Shown: positions 55,319 through 63,284, counted from the stretch's first letter. The stretch is DNA of 64,000 nucleotides from Rhizobium croatiense (GCF_019793465.1 NZ_JAILYJ010000006.1:266484-330483), one strand, 5' to 3'. Notes: generated by a model not told the origin, from the letters alone. Made by a program: numbers and translations.

Positions 55319-55756
55319 ATGTCCTATCGATTTACCGGATCCCTTCCCTATCTTCTAAATCGCGTCGGCGTGCGCATGGGCGAGCTTTTTTTGGAACGGC
55401 TGCACGATTTTGATGTTACCTTGCCCATGTACCGCGTCCTGGCCATCCTGAAGCAGGAGGGCCCGCAAAGGCTGACAGATCTGAGCCCCATGGTTACGGT
55501 CGAAATCTCCACCCTGTCGCGTCTGGTCACAGTGATGAAGAAGAAAGGACTGGTGTCGCGCACCCGGCCCGACGACGGGCGCACGGTCTCGATCATGCTT
55601 ACGCCCTCGGGCGATGCGCTCGTGCAGAAGTTGATGCCGCTCGCAGCAGAGTTCGAGGCGGTCGGCGTCGAGACATTCAGCGAGGCTGAAGTGGCTTGGC
55701 TGAAATCGGCGCTGAAGATCATCCATACCAACCTGGACAAGCTCGAAGCACGCTGA
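55319..55756 (+). CDS. graR: MarR-family regulator of gamma-resorcylate catabolism
   Basis: Winged-helix repressor of 145 residues. DVTLPMYRVLAILKQEGPQR, then LTDLSPMVTVEISTLSRLVT (recognition helix) and TRPDDGRTVSIML (wing) are plain MarR features. The ATG at 55319 is preferred over a TTG at 55307. It is 132 bp after graK on the same strand. The expected role is repression of gra genes relieved by gamma-resorcylate, as described for GraR of Rhizobium sp. MTP-10005; similar TTGCAA-rich sites precede graD, graK and graR. Confidence 0.88.
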   Translation: MSYRFTGSLPYLLNRVGVRMGELFLERLHDFDVTLPMYRVLAILKQEGPQRLTDLSPMVTVEISTLSRLVTVMKKKGLVSRTRPDDGRTVSIMLTPSGDALVQKLMPLAAEFEAVGVETFSEAEVAWLKSALKIIHTNLDKLEAR

Positions 55757-55777
55757 TGTGTCGAGGTGGAAACTATC

Positions 55778-56563
55778 CTAGGCCGGTCCGATGGCGGGAG
55801 GCGGCGCGAGGGCAGGCAGGGCACCACCTTCGGCGCTTAGTTTGCCTACGCCCTTTCCGCTGAGCCAACCCACGAGGTCGCGGGCAGTCCCTCTGACGAT
55901 TATTGCTGGCGCCTGGCCCATGATCAGTGGGGCGGCCCGATCGGTCGCGACGAGCGCGAACCTCCCGGTCGGAAGCCGTCGCGCGGCCTGGTCGAGGATC
56001 AGGAAATCGACGAAATCCGCCGGCATATCCGCAAACCGGCCGCCAGAATTCAGATCGATGGCAAGAAGCCAGAGCTTGCGAGCCCGCGTCAGTGGCGTAT
56101 CGCGCAGATGGGTCTTTCGTCCTGTGGTGTCGGCCACCGAGCGGCCCCAGCCTTCATTGCTCAGATCGCGCCATTCGACATTGAGATGAACCGCAGAATG
56201 GTCGAAGAGATGACGCAATGCCCGCGAGGGCTGGGTGATGCCGAATTCGAGATCGTCGGCGGCAACGTCGAGATTGCGCGGAAAAGGTCCGGCCACGCCG
56301 ACCCTTCCCCAAGCCACGAATTCGCTCAGCAGACGCGCATGGTAACCGGCATAAGCGACAAGCCGCCGCCGGCTGAACCCTTCCACGGCGCTAGGTTCAT
56401 CAAGAGCGCGATCGGAGAGATCGTTGAGCAAGCGGGCGAAATAGGCCGTGCCGAGTCGAGCCCAGTCCAGCGCTTGCGAGGGCGCGAGCGCTGCGTCATG
56501 GCGCGCGCCCCTGCCCTGCCTTTCGCGCAATGCGATTCGGGCCTCCTCCAGCGTCTGGCTCAT
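55778..56563 (-). CDS. Mycothiol-type maleylpyruvate isomerase homologue without metal ligands
   Basis: Protein of 261 residues related along its length to mycothiol-dependent maleylpyruvate isomerase (MDMPI, DinB-like helix bundle plus SCP-like domain). WARLGTAYFARLLNDL, LRHLFDHSAVHLNVEWRDLS and ARKLWLLAIDLNSGGRFAD align with the Corynebacterium enzyme. The zinc ligands are lost: the IAHVAYN region reads VAYAGYH (His to Tyr), and REVWIHAVDL reads RKLWLLAIDL (Glu to Lys and His to Leu). Rhizobia are not known to make mycothiol. It overlaps the gentisate dioxygenase gene by four bases. The real isomerase is probably the GST-type protein at 57687-58334. Confidence 0.8.
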   Translation of the reverse strand: MSQTLEEARIALRERQGRGARHDAALAPSQALDWARLGTAYFARLLNDLSDRALDEPSAVEGFSRRRLVAYAGYHARLLSEFVAWGRVGVAGPFPRNLDVAADDLEFGITQPSRALRHLFDHSAVHLNVEWRDLSNEGWGRSVADTTGRKTHLRDTPLTRARKLWLLAIDLNSGGRFADMPADFVDFLILDQAARRLPTGRFALVATDRAAPLIMGQAPAIIVRGTARDLVGWLSGKGVGKLSAEGGALPALAPPPAIGPA

Positions 56564-57663
56564 GTTTCGGCCATTTCGACATGGCTACGCATGAAATTGA
56601 GTCGCTCCATGATCGGCGCATCGGAAAAGCGGAACAGGTCGAATTGGGTTTCGGCTTGAAGCGACCAGGGAATCCAGGACGGGATCACGAAAATATCTCC
56701 GATATCCAGCTTATGCGTAACTCCGCCAATTACGGCCGCGCCCTTACCGTCGAAGACCTGGAACACGGTCGAGCCCACATCGCGACGCGGCGGAGTGTCG
56801 GTGCCCGCCCGCAAGCGGTGGAATTCGCACCGGATGGTCGACATGACATCGCCTCCAGTCGTGGGATTGACGTAGCGGATGGCAGCATGACCTTGCTCGA
56901 CGGTCGCGGGCTGGCCTTCTTCCTCAAGAAGCAGCTGCTCTGTCAGCGCGCGGTCCGTATGTTCCCAGCGATAGGCGCCAATCGGCGAAGCAACCGTATC
57001 CCGCAGGCCCGACAGCGGGCGAAGGCCCGGATGGCACCAGAGCCGCTCTCCCCGCGAGAAGCGCGGGGTCGCATAGTCCGTCACCCGGTCGGAACCGAAT
57101 TCGAAGAAGCCGACATCGTTCTGTTGCGCAAACGGAATATCGAGCCCGTCGATCCAGGCCATCGGCTTGTCGGTATCGTTGTGATGGCCGTGAAAATGCC
57201 AACCGGGCGTCAGAAGCAGGTCGCCCCGGCTCATGCGTACGGGATCGCCGTTCACGACCGTCCACACGCCTTCGCCTTCGACCACGAAGCGGAAGGCGTT
57301 TTGCGCATGGCGATGCTCAGGCGCCGTCTCACGCGGGCCGAGATACTGGATCGCGGCCCAGAGCGTGGGGCTGACATAAGCATGTCCACCAAGGCCCGGA
57401 TTGGCAAGGCCGATGGCCCGCCGTTCGCCGCCACGGCCCACGGGCACCAGGTCCCCCGATGTCTGGGCGAGCGGCAGCAGATCGGCCCATTTCCACACAT
57501 GCGGGACAGCCTTGGGCTTCGGATGACGCGGCATGAGATCGCCGAGCTGTGTCCAGAGCGGCATCAGATGCATCGCCTCGAAGCCCTCATACAGCGCGCG
57601 CAATTCCGGCGTATCATCAGGCTGCATCGCATTGGCCGGCTTGCCGTGGATCTCATCATGCAT
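56560..57663 (-). CDS. Gentisate 1,2-dioxygenase
   Basis: Bicupin Fe(II) ring-cleavage dioxygenase of 367 residues opening gentisate to maleylpyruvate. The first cupin holds the iron ligands (ETAPEHRHAQNAFRFVVEGE, and the later His in LTPGWHFHGHHND). The C-terminal cupin (GSTVFQVFDGKGAAVIGG) is present. GGAGG precedes the ATG at 57663. Neighbours encode the isomerases and fumarylpyruvate hydrolase, which fixes the pathway. Confidence 0.93.
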   Translation of the reverse strand: MHDEIHGKPANAMQPDDTPELRALYEGFEAMHLMPLWTQLGDLMPRHPKPKAVPHVWKWADLLPLAQTSGDLVPVGRGGERRAIGLANPGLGGHAYVSPTLWAAIQYLGPRETAPEHRHAQNAFRFVVEGEGVWTVVNGDPVRMSRGDLLLTPGWHFHGHHNDTDKPMAWIDGLDIPFAQQNDVGFFEFGSDRVTDYATPRFSRGERLWCHPGLRPLSGLRDTVASPIGAYRWEHTDRALTEQLLLEEEGQPATVEQGHAAIRYVNPTTGGDVMSTIRCEFHRLRAGTDTPPRRDVGSTVFQVFDGKGAAVIGGVTHKLDIGDIFVIPSWIPWSLQAETQFDLFRFSDAPIMERLNFMRSHVEMAET

Positions 57664-57686
57664 GGCATATCCTCCGTTTCACGGTC

Positions 57687-58334
57687 TCAGGCCGCATCCG
57701 GTTGCCGGGGCGGCGCGGCGTTGCTGAACGCCGGTATTGTGTCGATGCGCGCGAAAATCCGTTGGATGGTCGGCCAGGCCGACGTGGCGATCCCGAAGCG
57801 CTGATTGTTCCAGACCTGCGCATAAAGGCAGATGTCGGCGAGGCCCGGCACGTCGCCGTGGCAGAAGGCGCCGGTGCGCGGATGGCAAGCCAGCATCGTC
57901 TCAAGCGCGTCGAACGTCGTCGCCACCCAATGGGTGAACCATTCCTTCTGGCCATCCTCGCTCGCGCCGAAGCGGTCGGCGAGATAGCCGAGCACGCGCA
58001 GATTGTTCAGCGGGTGGATTTCGCAGGCGATCATATAGGCAAGCGCACGCACCCGTGCCCGCCCATCCGGATCGGTGGGGAGCAACGCGGGCGTGGGATG
58101 CGTCTCCTCCAACCATTCGATGATGGCGAGCGATTGCGTCAGATAGCTTCCGCCTTCCCGCTCCAGAACAGGCACGAGACCCTGGGGGTTCATCGCCAAA
58201 TATTCGGGCTTTCGCGTATCGCCACGGCGCAGGACATAGGGGACATAATCATAGGCCAACCCCTTGAGATTGAGCGCTGCGCGGAGCCGCGTCGATGTCG
58301 AGGAGCGGAAGAAATTGTGGAGCTTGAGGACCAT
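57687..58334 (-). CDS. GST-type (zeta class) maleylpyruvate isomerase
   Basis: Glutathione S-transferase-like protein of 215 residues. The glutathione site NFFRSSTSTRLRAALNLKGL and the later MNPQGLVPVLEREGGSYLTQ, SLAIIEWLEETHPTPALLP and ACEIHPLNNLRVLGYL closely resemble NagL. Glutathione-dependent cis-trans isomerisation of maleylpyruvate to fumarylpyruvate is the predicted step. GAGGG precedes the ATG at 58334, two bases after the FAH-family gene. An alternative is maleylacetoacetate isomerase, less likely here. Confidence 0.9.
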   Translation of the reverse strand: MVLKLHNFFRSSTSTRLRAALNLKGLAYDYVPYVLRRGDTRKPEYLAMNPQGLVPVLEREGGSYLTQSLAIIEWLEETHPTPALLPTDPDGRARVRALAYMIACEIHPLNNLRVLGYLADRFGASEDGQKEWFTHWVATTFDALETMLACHPRTGAFCHGDVPGLADICLYAQVWNNQRFGIATSAWPTIQRIFARIDTIPAFSNAAPPRQPDAA

Positions 58335-58336
58335 TT

Positions 58337-59032
58337 TCAGTCCCTCGGCCCGATCGTGGTGGAAATCTCGCCCAGACCCTTGATGCTCACGGTGCAAACA
58401 TCACCCGGCACCAGCGGACCAACCCCGGCCGGCGTTCCCGTCATGATGAGGTCGCCGGGCGCAAGCGCGATCGAATGCGAGAGATAGGAAATGACTTCCG
58501 GAACCGACCATATCAGTTCGGCCAGATCCGCATCCTGCTTGACCACGCCATTGACCGCAAGCCGGATCGACCCCTTCGTGGGATGCCCCGTCTCCGATAC
58601 CGCATGCACCGGGCCAATAATGGCGGAGCGGTCGAACGCCTTGCCGAAATCCCAGGGCCGGCCCACGTCACGCGCGGCCAATTGTAGGTCGCGCCGCGTC
58701 AGATCATTGCCGACAGCATAGCCCCAGATGTGATCGAGCGCGTCCGCCTCCGCTATGGTGCATCCACCCTTGCCGATCGCCACGACCAGCTCGGCCTCGT
58801 AGTGGAAATTCTCGGTCTGGGGCGGATAGGCCACGGTTTCACCGGAATCGACCACGGCATCCGCCGGCTTGCTGAAGAAGAATGGCGGCTCCCGGTCAGG
58901 GTCCTTGCCCATTTCGCGCGCATGCGCCGCATAATTGCGGCCGACGCAGAATATCCTGCGTACCGGAAATCTGGCATCCGATCCGGCGACGGCGACGGTG
59001 GGGGTGGCAGGAGCGGGTAGGACCAGGCTCAT
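58337..59032 (-). CDS. Fumarylpyruvate hydrolase (FAH family)
   Basis: Fumarylacetoacetate-hydrolase-family enzyme of 231 residues, NagK-like. FCVGRNYAAHAREMGKDPDR, then FFFSKPADAVV, FHYEAELVVAIGKGG (metal-binding Glu pair) and GYAVGNDLTRRDLQ (metal Asp) are the family motifs. It cleaves fumarylpyruvate to fumarate and pyruvate. It is followed immediately by the GST-type isomerase and gentisate dioxygenase genes. Confidence 0.92.
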   Translation of the reverse strand: MSLVLPAPATPTVAVAGSDARFPVRRIFCVGRNYAAHAREMGKDPDREPPFFFSKPADAVVDSGETVAYPPQTENFHYEAELVVAIGKGGCTIAEADALDHIWGYAVGNDLTRRDLQLAARDVGRPWDFGKAFDRSAIIGPVHAVSETGHPTKGSIRLAVNGVVKQDADLAELIWSVPEVISYLSHSIALAPGDLIMTGTPAGVGPLVPGDVCTVSIKGLGEISTTIGPRD

Positions 59033-59061
59033 CTATCTTTCCTTGTTGGTTGCAGTTCTGG

Positions 59062-59081
59062 CTCCGCGGTGATCCGCGGAG
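59062..59081 (-). promoter_or_regulatory. Perfect hairpin in the leader of the FAH-family gene
   Basis: CTCCGCGG (59062-59069), loop TGAT, CCGCGGAG (59074-59081), 30 bp upstream of the FAH-family start and 16 bp downstream of the short open frame at 59097-59168. It may act as an attenuator, processing site or stabilising stem within the operon. Confidence 0.45.
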
Positions 59082-59096
59082 CGTTTGGGCTTTCGC

Positions 59097-59168
59097 CTAT
59101 GTTTGCGGCTTCAATCCCGCCCGGCTTCCATGATCTTCTCGCCCAGCAGCCCGGGCGCCGTTACCCAT
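59097..59168 (-). CDS. Possible 23-residue leader peptide
   Basis: Short open frame of 23 codons starting ATG at 59168, with a strong GGAGGGG five bases upstream, in the 162-bp gap between the fusion gene and the FAH-family gene. The peptide (MGNGARAAGREDHGSRAGLK then PQT) has no recognisable motif. A hairpin follows it. It may be a leader peptide or a leftover ribosome site of a lost gene; another frame across this stretch reads VTAPGLLGEKIMEAGRD and could be a remnant C-terminus. Confidence 0.3.
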   Translation of the reverse strand: MGNGARAAGREDHGSRAGLKPQT

Positions 59169-59194
59169 GGTTTCCCCTCCTCTGGTCATCCGCT

Positions 59195-61948
59195 TCAAAG
59201 TCCGATTGCAGCATCTTGCCGCACCGGCATCGCAGCCAGTGCCTGGCGATCGATCTTCCCCGTTCCGGTCTTCGGCAGGTCGGCGACATAATCCACGATG
59301 CGCGGATATTTGTAGGGCTGCAGCCGCGTCTTCACATAGGCGCGCAACGCATCGGACTGCACGTCAGTCGCGGCGCGCCCCTCCCTCAGCCTGATCACGG
59401 CCCGCAGCGTCATTCGGCGGTCCTCGAGTTGATGGGCCATGACCGCGCATTCATGGACATCGGGATGCTCGTTGAGACAGCGTTCAACCTCAAGCGGCCA
59501 GACCCATTGGCCCGAAACCTTGATAAGCTCGTCGGCGCGGCCTTGGAAATAATAGTAACCGTCCACCTCGATGAAGCGGTCGCCGGTATAGATCCAGTCG
59601 CCCCGCATCGTCTCCTTCGTCTTGTCGGACCGATTCCAGTAAGACGGAGCGGAAGAATCGCCTCGCACGAACATGACACCTTCCTCTCCGGGCTCCGGCA
59701 CCCTGCCATCCGGCGTCTCCAGCCGGATTTCGTAACCCGGCACCCGCGCGCCGGCCGAACCGATGCGGTGATCGGAAAGGCTGTTCGAGAGGTAGATGTG
59801 AAGCAGTTCGGTCGACCCCAGTCCCTCGGTCGGACCATGGCCGGTCAGACTTTTCCAGGCGTCGTAAATATCCTGCGACAGGATTTCCGCCGCCGACATC
59901 GATTGCCGGAGCGAACTCAGATCGCGCGTCCCGACATTTTCCGTCCGCGCCAGCGCCGTATAAAGCGTCGGCAATCCGAAGAGCACCGTCGGCCGGTATT
60001 TTTCGATCATGTCTAGCACTGCGTCGGGCCTCGGCTGGCCCGGCATCAGAAGCGTAGTCGCGCCGATGGAAAACGGGAACGTGAGAGCGTTGCCGAAACC
60101 ATAGGCAAAGAAGATCTTCGGGACGGAGAAGCAAATGTCATCCTCGGCCAGCTTGAGCGCGTGCTTGCCAAAGGAAGTCTGCGTATAGGCCATGTCATGG
60201 TGGAGGTGGACGATCCCCTTGGGCCGCCCCGTCGAACCCGAGGAATACATCCAGAAGGCCATGTCCTCTGGCCCGGTATCGGCGCAATCGAGCGTGTCGG
60301 GTTGCCCAGCAAGAAAGTCCGCCGCCGCGATGCGCCCTTCACCATCCGCCGCGCCATTGACGATCACCACCCGCTCGAGCGTCGTGCCGTGTAGCGCCTC
60401 GCCCTCAAAGCGCCTCGCAAGCGCTGCTTCGCACAGCGCGATCTTCGCGCCCGTGTCCTGAAGGAAGAAATTCAGCACATCGGCCGTGGTCTGGGTGTTG
60501 AGCAGGACCGGCACGAAGCCGGCACGGACTGCTCCGAAGAAGGCAGCCGGATAGACAGGCGTGTCGTCGAGGAAGAACGGAATCCGGTCGCCACGCTTAA
60601 GCCCAGCGGCGATGAAGGCATTCCCCCAGCGTGCCGCCTCGGTCACCAACTCGGCATAGGTCAGCGATCCCGCCGGGCCGATCAGCGCAAGCTTGTCCGG
60701 ATTGCGGAAGAGATTGTCCCAGAGGATTGAAGAACAATTCGGATGGTCCTCCCGCCTGAAGCCGACCTCCGCAGCACCCGCATTATCGTGGCCGACGGGA
60801 TCGGCGATATTGCCACCGCCCTTCTCCGCATCGTATCTTGCCATGAAGCCGGGAGCCATCCGGCGCAGCCTGTCCGTATCGACACGGCCCGAGCGCATCA
60901 GATAGTCGAGCCCGAAATCGACCGGCGACAGATCCATCTTGGCGGCAAAATTCTCATACCATGTGGCGGACGTGTTGGCGGCATCGACGATCTTCCTGGC
61001 GATCGGCTGGCGCTCCGCCTGATAGGCAGCCAATGCCTGTTCGACATCGTCGTGAGACGAGAGTGCCCGGACAAGCGCGATGGCATCCTCCATCGCAAGC
61101 CGCGTGCCGGAGCCGATGGAGAAGTGGGCGGTATGAGCGGCATCCCCGAGAAGCAGGTGACGGCCGACTACCCAGTTTTCGCACCAGAGACGAGGAAACT
61201 GCCGCCACGTGGACTTATTGGTGATCAGCGGCGCGCCATCAAGAAGATCGGCGAAGATCGACTCGCAGGCCCGCGCGCTCTCGGCCTCGTCCATGGCCGC
61301 AAAGCCATAGGCCTGGAATGTGGCGTCGTCGCATTCGACGATGAAAGTACTGCGATCGGGCTGATAGCGGTAGTGATGCGCATTGAACGCACCCCTCTGC
61401 ATTTTCACGAAAGTCTGGGTCAGGGTGTCGAAAGGCCGTTCCGTGCCGAACCAGGCAAAATGATTGCTGAAATGCTCGATCGTCGGCGCAAAGTCCGCCT
61501 GGTTGGACCGCCGCACGAGCGAGTTGAGCCCGTCGGCGCCGATGATCAGGTCGGCCTGCACTTCGTCCAGCGATTCGATCAGATGTGAAAAACGGATTTC
61601 GACGCCGAGGGCTTCTGCGCGCTTGCGCAGGACCTCGATCAGTTCCAGCCGCCCGATGGCCGAGAAACCGACGCCATCGAGGACGGCCTGCCCACCGGGA
61701 AGGTTCAAGGTCATGTTGCGCCAGCGCTCCATGGCGGGCGTGATGAGATCATGCGTTTCCGGATCATCCGCCTTCAGGAAATCCAGCGCCTGATCGGAAA
61801 AGACTACACCGAATCCGAAGGTCGCACCTTTGGGATTCTGTTCCGTCACGCGGAGGCGCAGATGCGGCATGGCACGCCGCAAGAGGATTGCGGTGTAGAG
61901 CCCCGCAGGGCCTCCCCCCAGTATCTCCACGCTGGACAGTTGCGACAT
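59195..61948 (-). CDS. Fused FAD aryl-CoA hydroxylase and aryl-CoA ligase (predicted salicylyl-CoA synthetase/5-hydroxylase)
   Basis: Protein of 917 residues joining two enzymes. Residues 1 to about 385 are a class A flavin monooxygenase like salicylyl-CoA 5-hydroxylase: EILGGGPAGLYTAILLRR, ADLIIGADGLNSLVRRS and HLLLGDAAHTAHFSIGSG. From about 400 to the end lies a benzoate-CoA-ligase-type AMP-binding domain: MYSSGSTGRPKGIVHLHHD, GLGSTELLHIYLSN, and the catalytic Lys in LPKTGTGKIDRQAL. No stop or frame break separates them. GGAGG lies upstream of the ATG at 61948. With the thioesterase across the promoter and the gentisate genes downstream, it should convert salicylate to salicylyl-CoA and then gentisyl-CoA. 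Another aryl acid such as anthranilate or 3-hydroxybenzoate remains possible. Confidence 0.88.
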   Translation of the reverse strand: MSQLSSVEILGGGPAGLYTAILLRRAMPHLRLRVTEQNPKGATFGFGVVFSDQALDFLKADDPETHDLITPAMERWRNMTLNLPGGQAVLDGVGFSAIGRLELIEVLRKRAEALGVEIRFSHLIESLDEVQADLIIGADGLNSLVRRSNQADFAPTIEHFSNHFAWFGTERPFDTLTQTFVKMQRGAFNAHHYRYQPDRSTFIVECDDATFQAYGFAAMDEAESARACESIFADLLDGAPLITNKSTWRQFPRLWCENWVVGRHLLLGDAAHTAHFSIGSGTRLAMEDAIALVRALSSHDDVEQALAAYQAERQPIARKIVDAANTSATWYENFAAKMDLSPVDFGLDYLMRSGRVDTDRLRRMAPGFMARYDAEKGGGNIADPVGHDNAGAAEVGFRREDHPNCSSILWDNLFRNPDKLALIGPAGSLTYAELVTEAARWGNAFIAAGLKRGDRIPFFLDDTPVYPAAFFGAVRAGFVPVLLNTQTTADVLNFFLQDTGAKIALCEAALARRFEGEALHGTTLERVVIVNGAADGEGRIAAADFLAGQPDTLDCADTGPEDMAFWMYSSGSTGRPKGIVHLHHDMAYTQTSFGKHALKLAEDDICFSVPKIFFAYGFGNALTFPFSIGATTLLMPGQPRPDAVLDMIEKYRPTVLFGLPTLYTALARTENVGTRDLSSLRQSMSAAEILSQDIYDAWKSLTGHGPTEGLGSTELLHIYLSNSLSDHRIGSAGARVPGYEIRLETPDGRVPEPGEEGVMFVRGDSSAPSYWNRSDKTKETMRGDWIYTGDRFIEVDGYYYFQGRADELIKVSGQWVWPLEVERCLNEHPDVHECAVMAHQLEDRRMTLRAVIRLREGRAATDVQSDALRAYVKTRLQPYKYPRIVDYVADLPKTGTGKIDRQALAAMPVRQDAAIGL

Positions 61949-61994
61949 GTTTCCTCCCAAAGTCACTCGACAGTTCCCGATCCTGATGATAAAT

Positions 61995-62036
61995 ATTTTT
62001 CCACACCGCGCAACTAGTTTCATATTGTGGAAAAAT
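61995..62036. promoter_or_regulatory. Perfect 11-bp inverted repeat in the divergent promoter
   Basis: ATTTTTCCACA (61995-62005) and TGTGGAAAAAT (62026-62036) are perfect complements separated by 20 bp; the half-sites repeat every 31 bp, about three helical turns. It lies between the fusion gene start (61948) and the thioesterase start codon (62035), which it overlaps. It is a strong candidate operator for the IclR-type regulator encoded at 62438. Confidence 0.7.
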
Positions 62037-62445
62037 GAGAAACGCACATGTGCTTGAATATTCGGTGAGTTTTGGCGACTGCGATCCGGCGGGGATCGTT
62101 TTCTACCCCCGGACCTACGCTTGGTTTGACCGCGCCTTCCACGACTGGTTGCGTAACTTTGGGGGCCATGGAAAAATCTGCCAAACCCTCGGCGCGGTCG
62201 GCATCGGCCTCCTGGAAGCAAAGGCACAGTTCCGCAGGCCTATGCGCGACGGCGACCGGCTTCGCATCGCGCTTTCGATCGAGGAGTGGGGCCGCAAAAC
62301 CCTGCGGCTCGGCTATGAGATCACAGTAGCCGGCGAGGTCGCGGCTGTGGGCGGCGAGCTCCGGGGCCTGTTCAAGCCGGCGGGCGATGCTATTGTCGCC
62401 AGCGAAATAGAGGTATTGCGCAAATTGCTGGGTGAAGATGGATAA
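62035..62445 (+). CDS. Hotdog-fold acyl-CoA thioesterase (4-hydroxybenzoyl-CoA thioesterase type)
   Basis: Thioesterase of 136 residues. The signature SVSFGDCDPAGIVFYPRTYA has its aspartate at position 17, the same as the catalytic Asp17 of Pseudomonas 4-hydroxybenzoyl-CoA thioesterase. The hotdog helix (AWFDRAFHDWLRNFG) and strands follow. The predicted job is hydrolysis of gentisyl-CoA to gentisate, freeing CoA for the next ligation round. It is divergent from the fusion gene and overlaps the IclR-type gene by eight bases. Confidence 0.9.
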   Translation: MRNAHVLEYSVSFGDCDPAGIVFYPRTYAWFDRAFHDWLRNFGGHGKICQTLGAVGIGLLEAKAQFRRPMRDGDRLRIALSIEEWGRKTLRLGYEITVAGEVAAVGGELRGLFKPAGDAIVASEIEVLRKLLGEDG

Positions 62446-63238
62446 GGACGACGAAAGCGATCGCCAGTCCGGCGGCATCCAGTCGCTGGACGCGGCGTTG
62501 AAGCTCTTGAGCGCGATGGGCGGCTATCTGCGTCCGATGTCGCTGTCGGAACTCGCGCGCGACTGCGGCATGCCACCGAGCAAGGTGCACCGCTATCTGA
62601 CGTCATTCCTAAACGCGGGCCTGGTCGTTCAGGCTGGCAAGTCCGGCAAATACGACCTCGGTGAAGGCGCGATCGCGCTCGGTCTTGCGGCGCTCGCCCG
62701 GCATGACTTCGTCAATCGTGCGTCCGACGCTCTTCCGGAGCTCTGCCTCGAATCCGGCCTAACCGTGCTTCTGTCGGTCTGGGGCACGCATGGTGCGACC
62801 GTCGTCCGCTGGGAGCGCGCCGCCACGCCCACGGTCACGTCGATGGGCCTCGGCACCATCCTGCCGCTTCTTAACTCCGCGACCGGACGGGCCTTTCTCA
62901 CCTGGGCGCCGCCGGCGCCGCTTCAGGCGATCCGCGAAGCGGAACTACGCGCCGCACGCAAGGCATCATCCACCGTAAACAGCCAATTGCGAACGGAGCA
63001 GGACATCGAGAGAATGACCGAGACGTTCCGAATGCGTGGATTCTCATCAGTGGAAGGACGCTTCATTCCCGGCCTCGTTGCGATTGCCGCACCCATCCTC
63101 GATTGGCAGGGTAGAGCCCAATGCGTGATCACCCTCATAGGCACGGACCCCGCAGTGACGGAGCCGGGTTCCGATGCTGTGCGGAAGCTCATAGGATTCT
63201 GCGAGAAGCTATCTTTTTCGCCGATAATCACCGGCTAA
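62438..63238 (+). CDS. IclR-family transcriptional regulator
   Basis: Regulator of 266 residues. IQSLDAALKLLSAMGGYLRP, MSLSELARDCGMPPSKVHRY and LTSFLNAGLVVQ form the winged helix-turn-helix; the rest is the IclR effector domain (ARHDFVNRASDALPELCLES and LPLLNSATGRAFLTW). The ATG at 62438 lies inside the thioesterase 3' end; a GTG at 62432 is possible. It is co-transcribed with the thioesterase and probably controls the divergent salicylate-gentisate operon. Confidence 0.92.
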   Translation: MDKDDESDRQSGGIQSLDAALKLLSAMGGYLRPMSLSELARDCGMPPSKVHRYLTSFLNAGLVVQAGKSGKYDLGEGAIALGLAALARHDFVNRASDALPELCLESGLTVLLSVWGTHGATVVRWERAATPTVTSMGLGTILPLLNSATGRAFLTWAPPAPLQAIREAELRAARKASSTVNSQLRTEQDIERMTETFRMRGFSSVEGRFIPGLVAIAAPILDWQGRAQCVITLIGTDPAVTEPGSDAVRKLIGFCEKLSFSPIITG

Positions 63239-63284
63239 CGCGCCGCCCCAAAATACGCCTTCCGAGGCCGCGACGGCGTGGTCC

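Noticed and set aside
59195..61948. The hydroxylase-ligase fusion as a sequencing or assembly artefact
   Set aside because: The linker reads through in frame without a stop, there is no internal ribosome site with a good start at the junction, and both halves are complete, so a real fusion is more likely.
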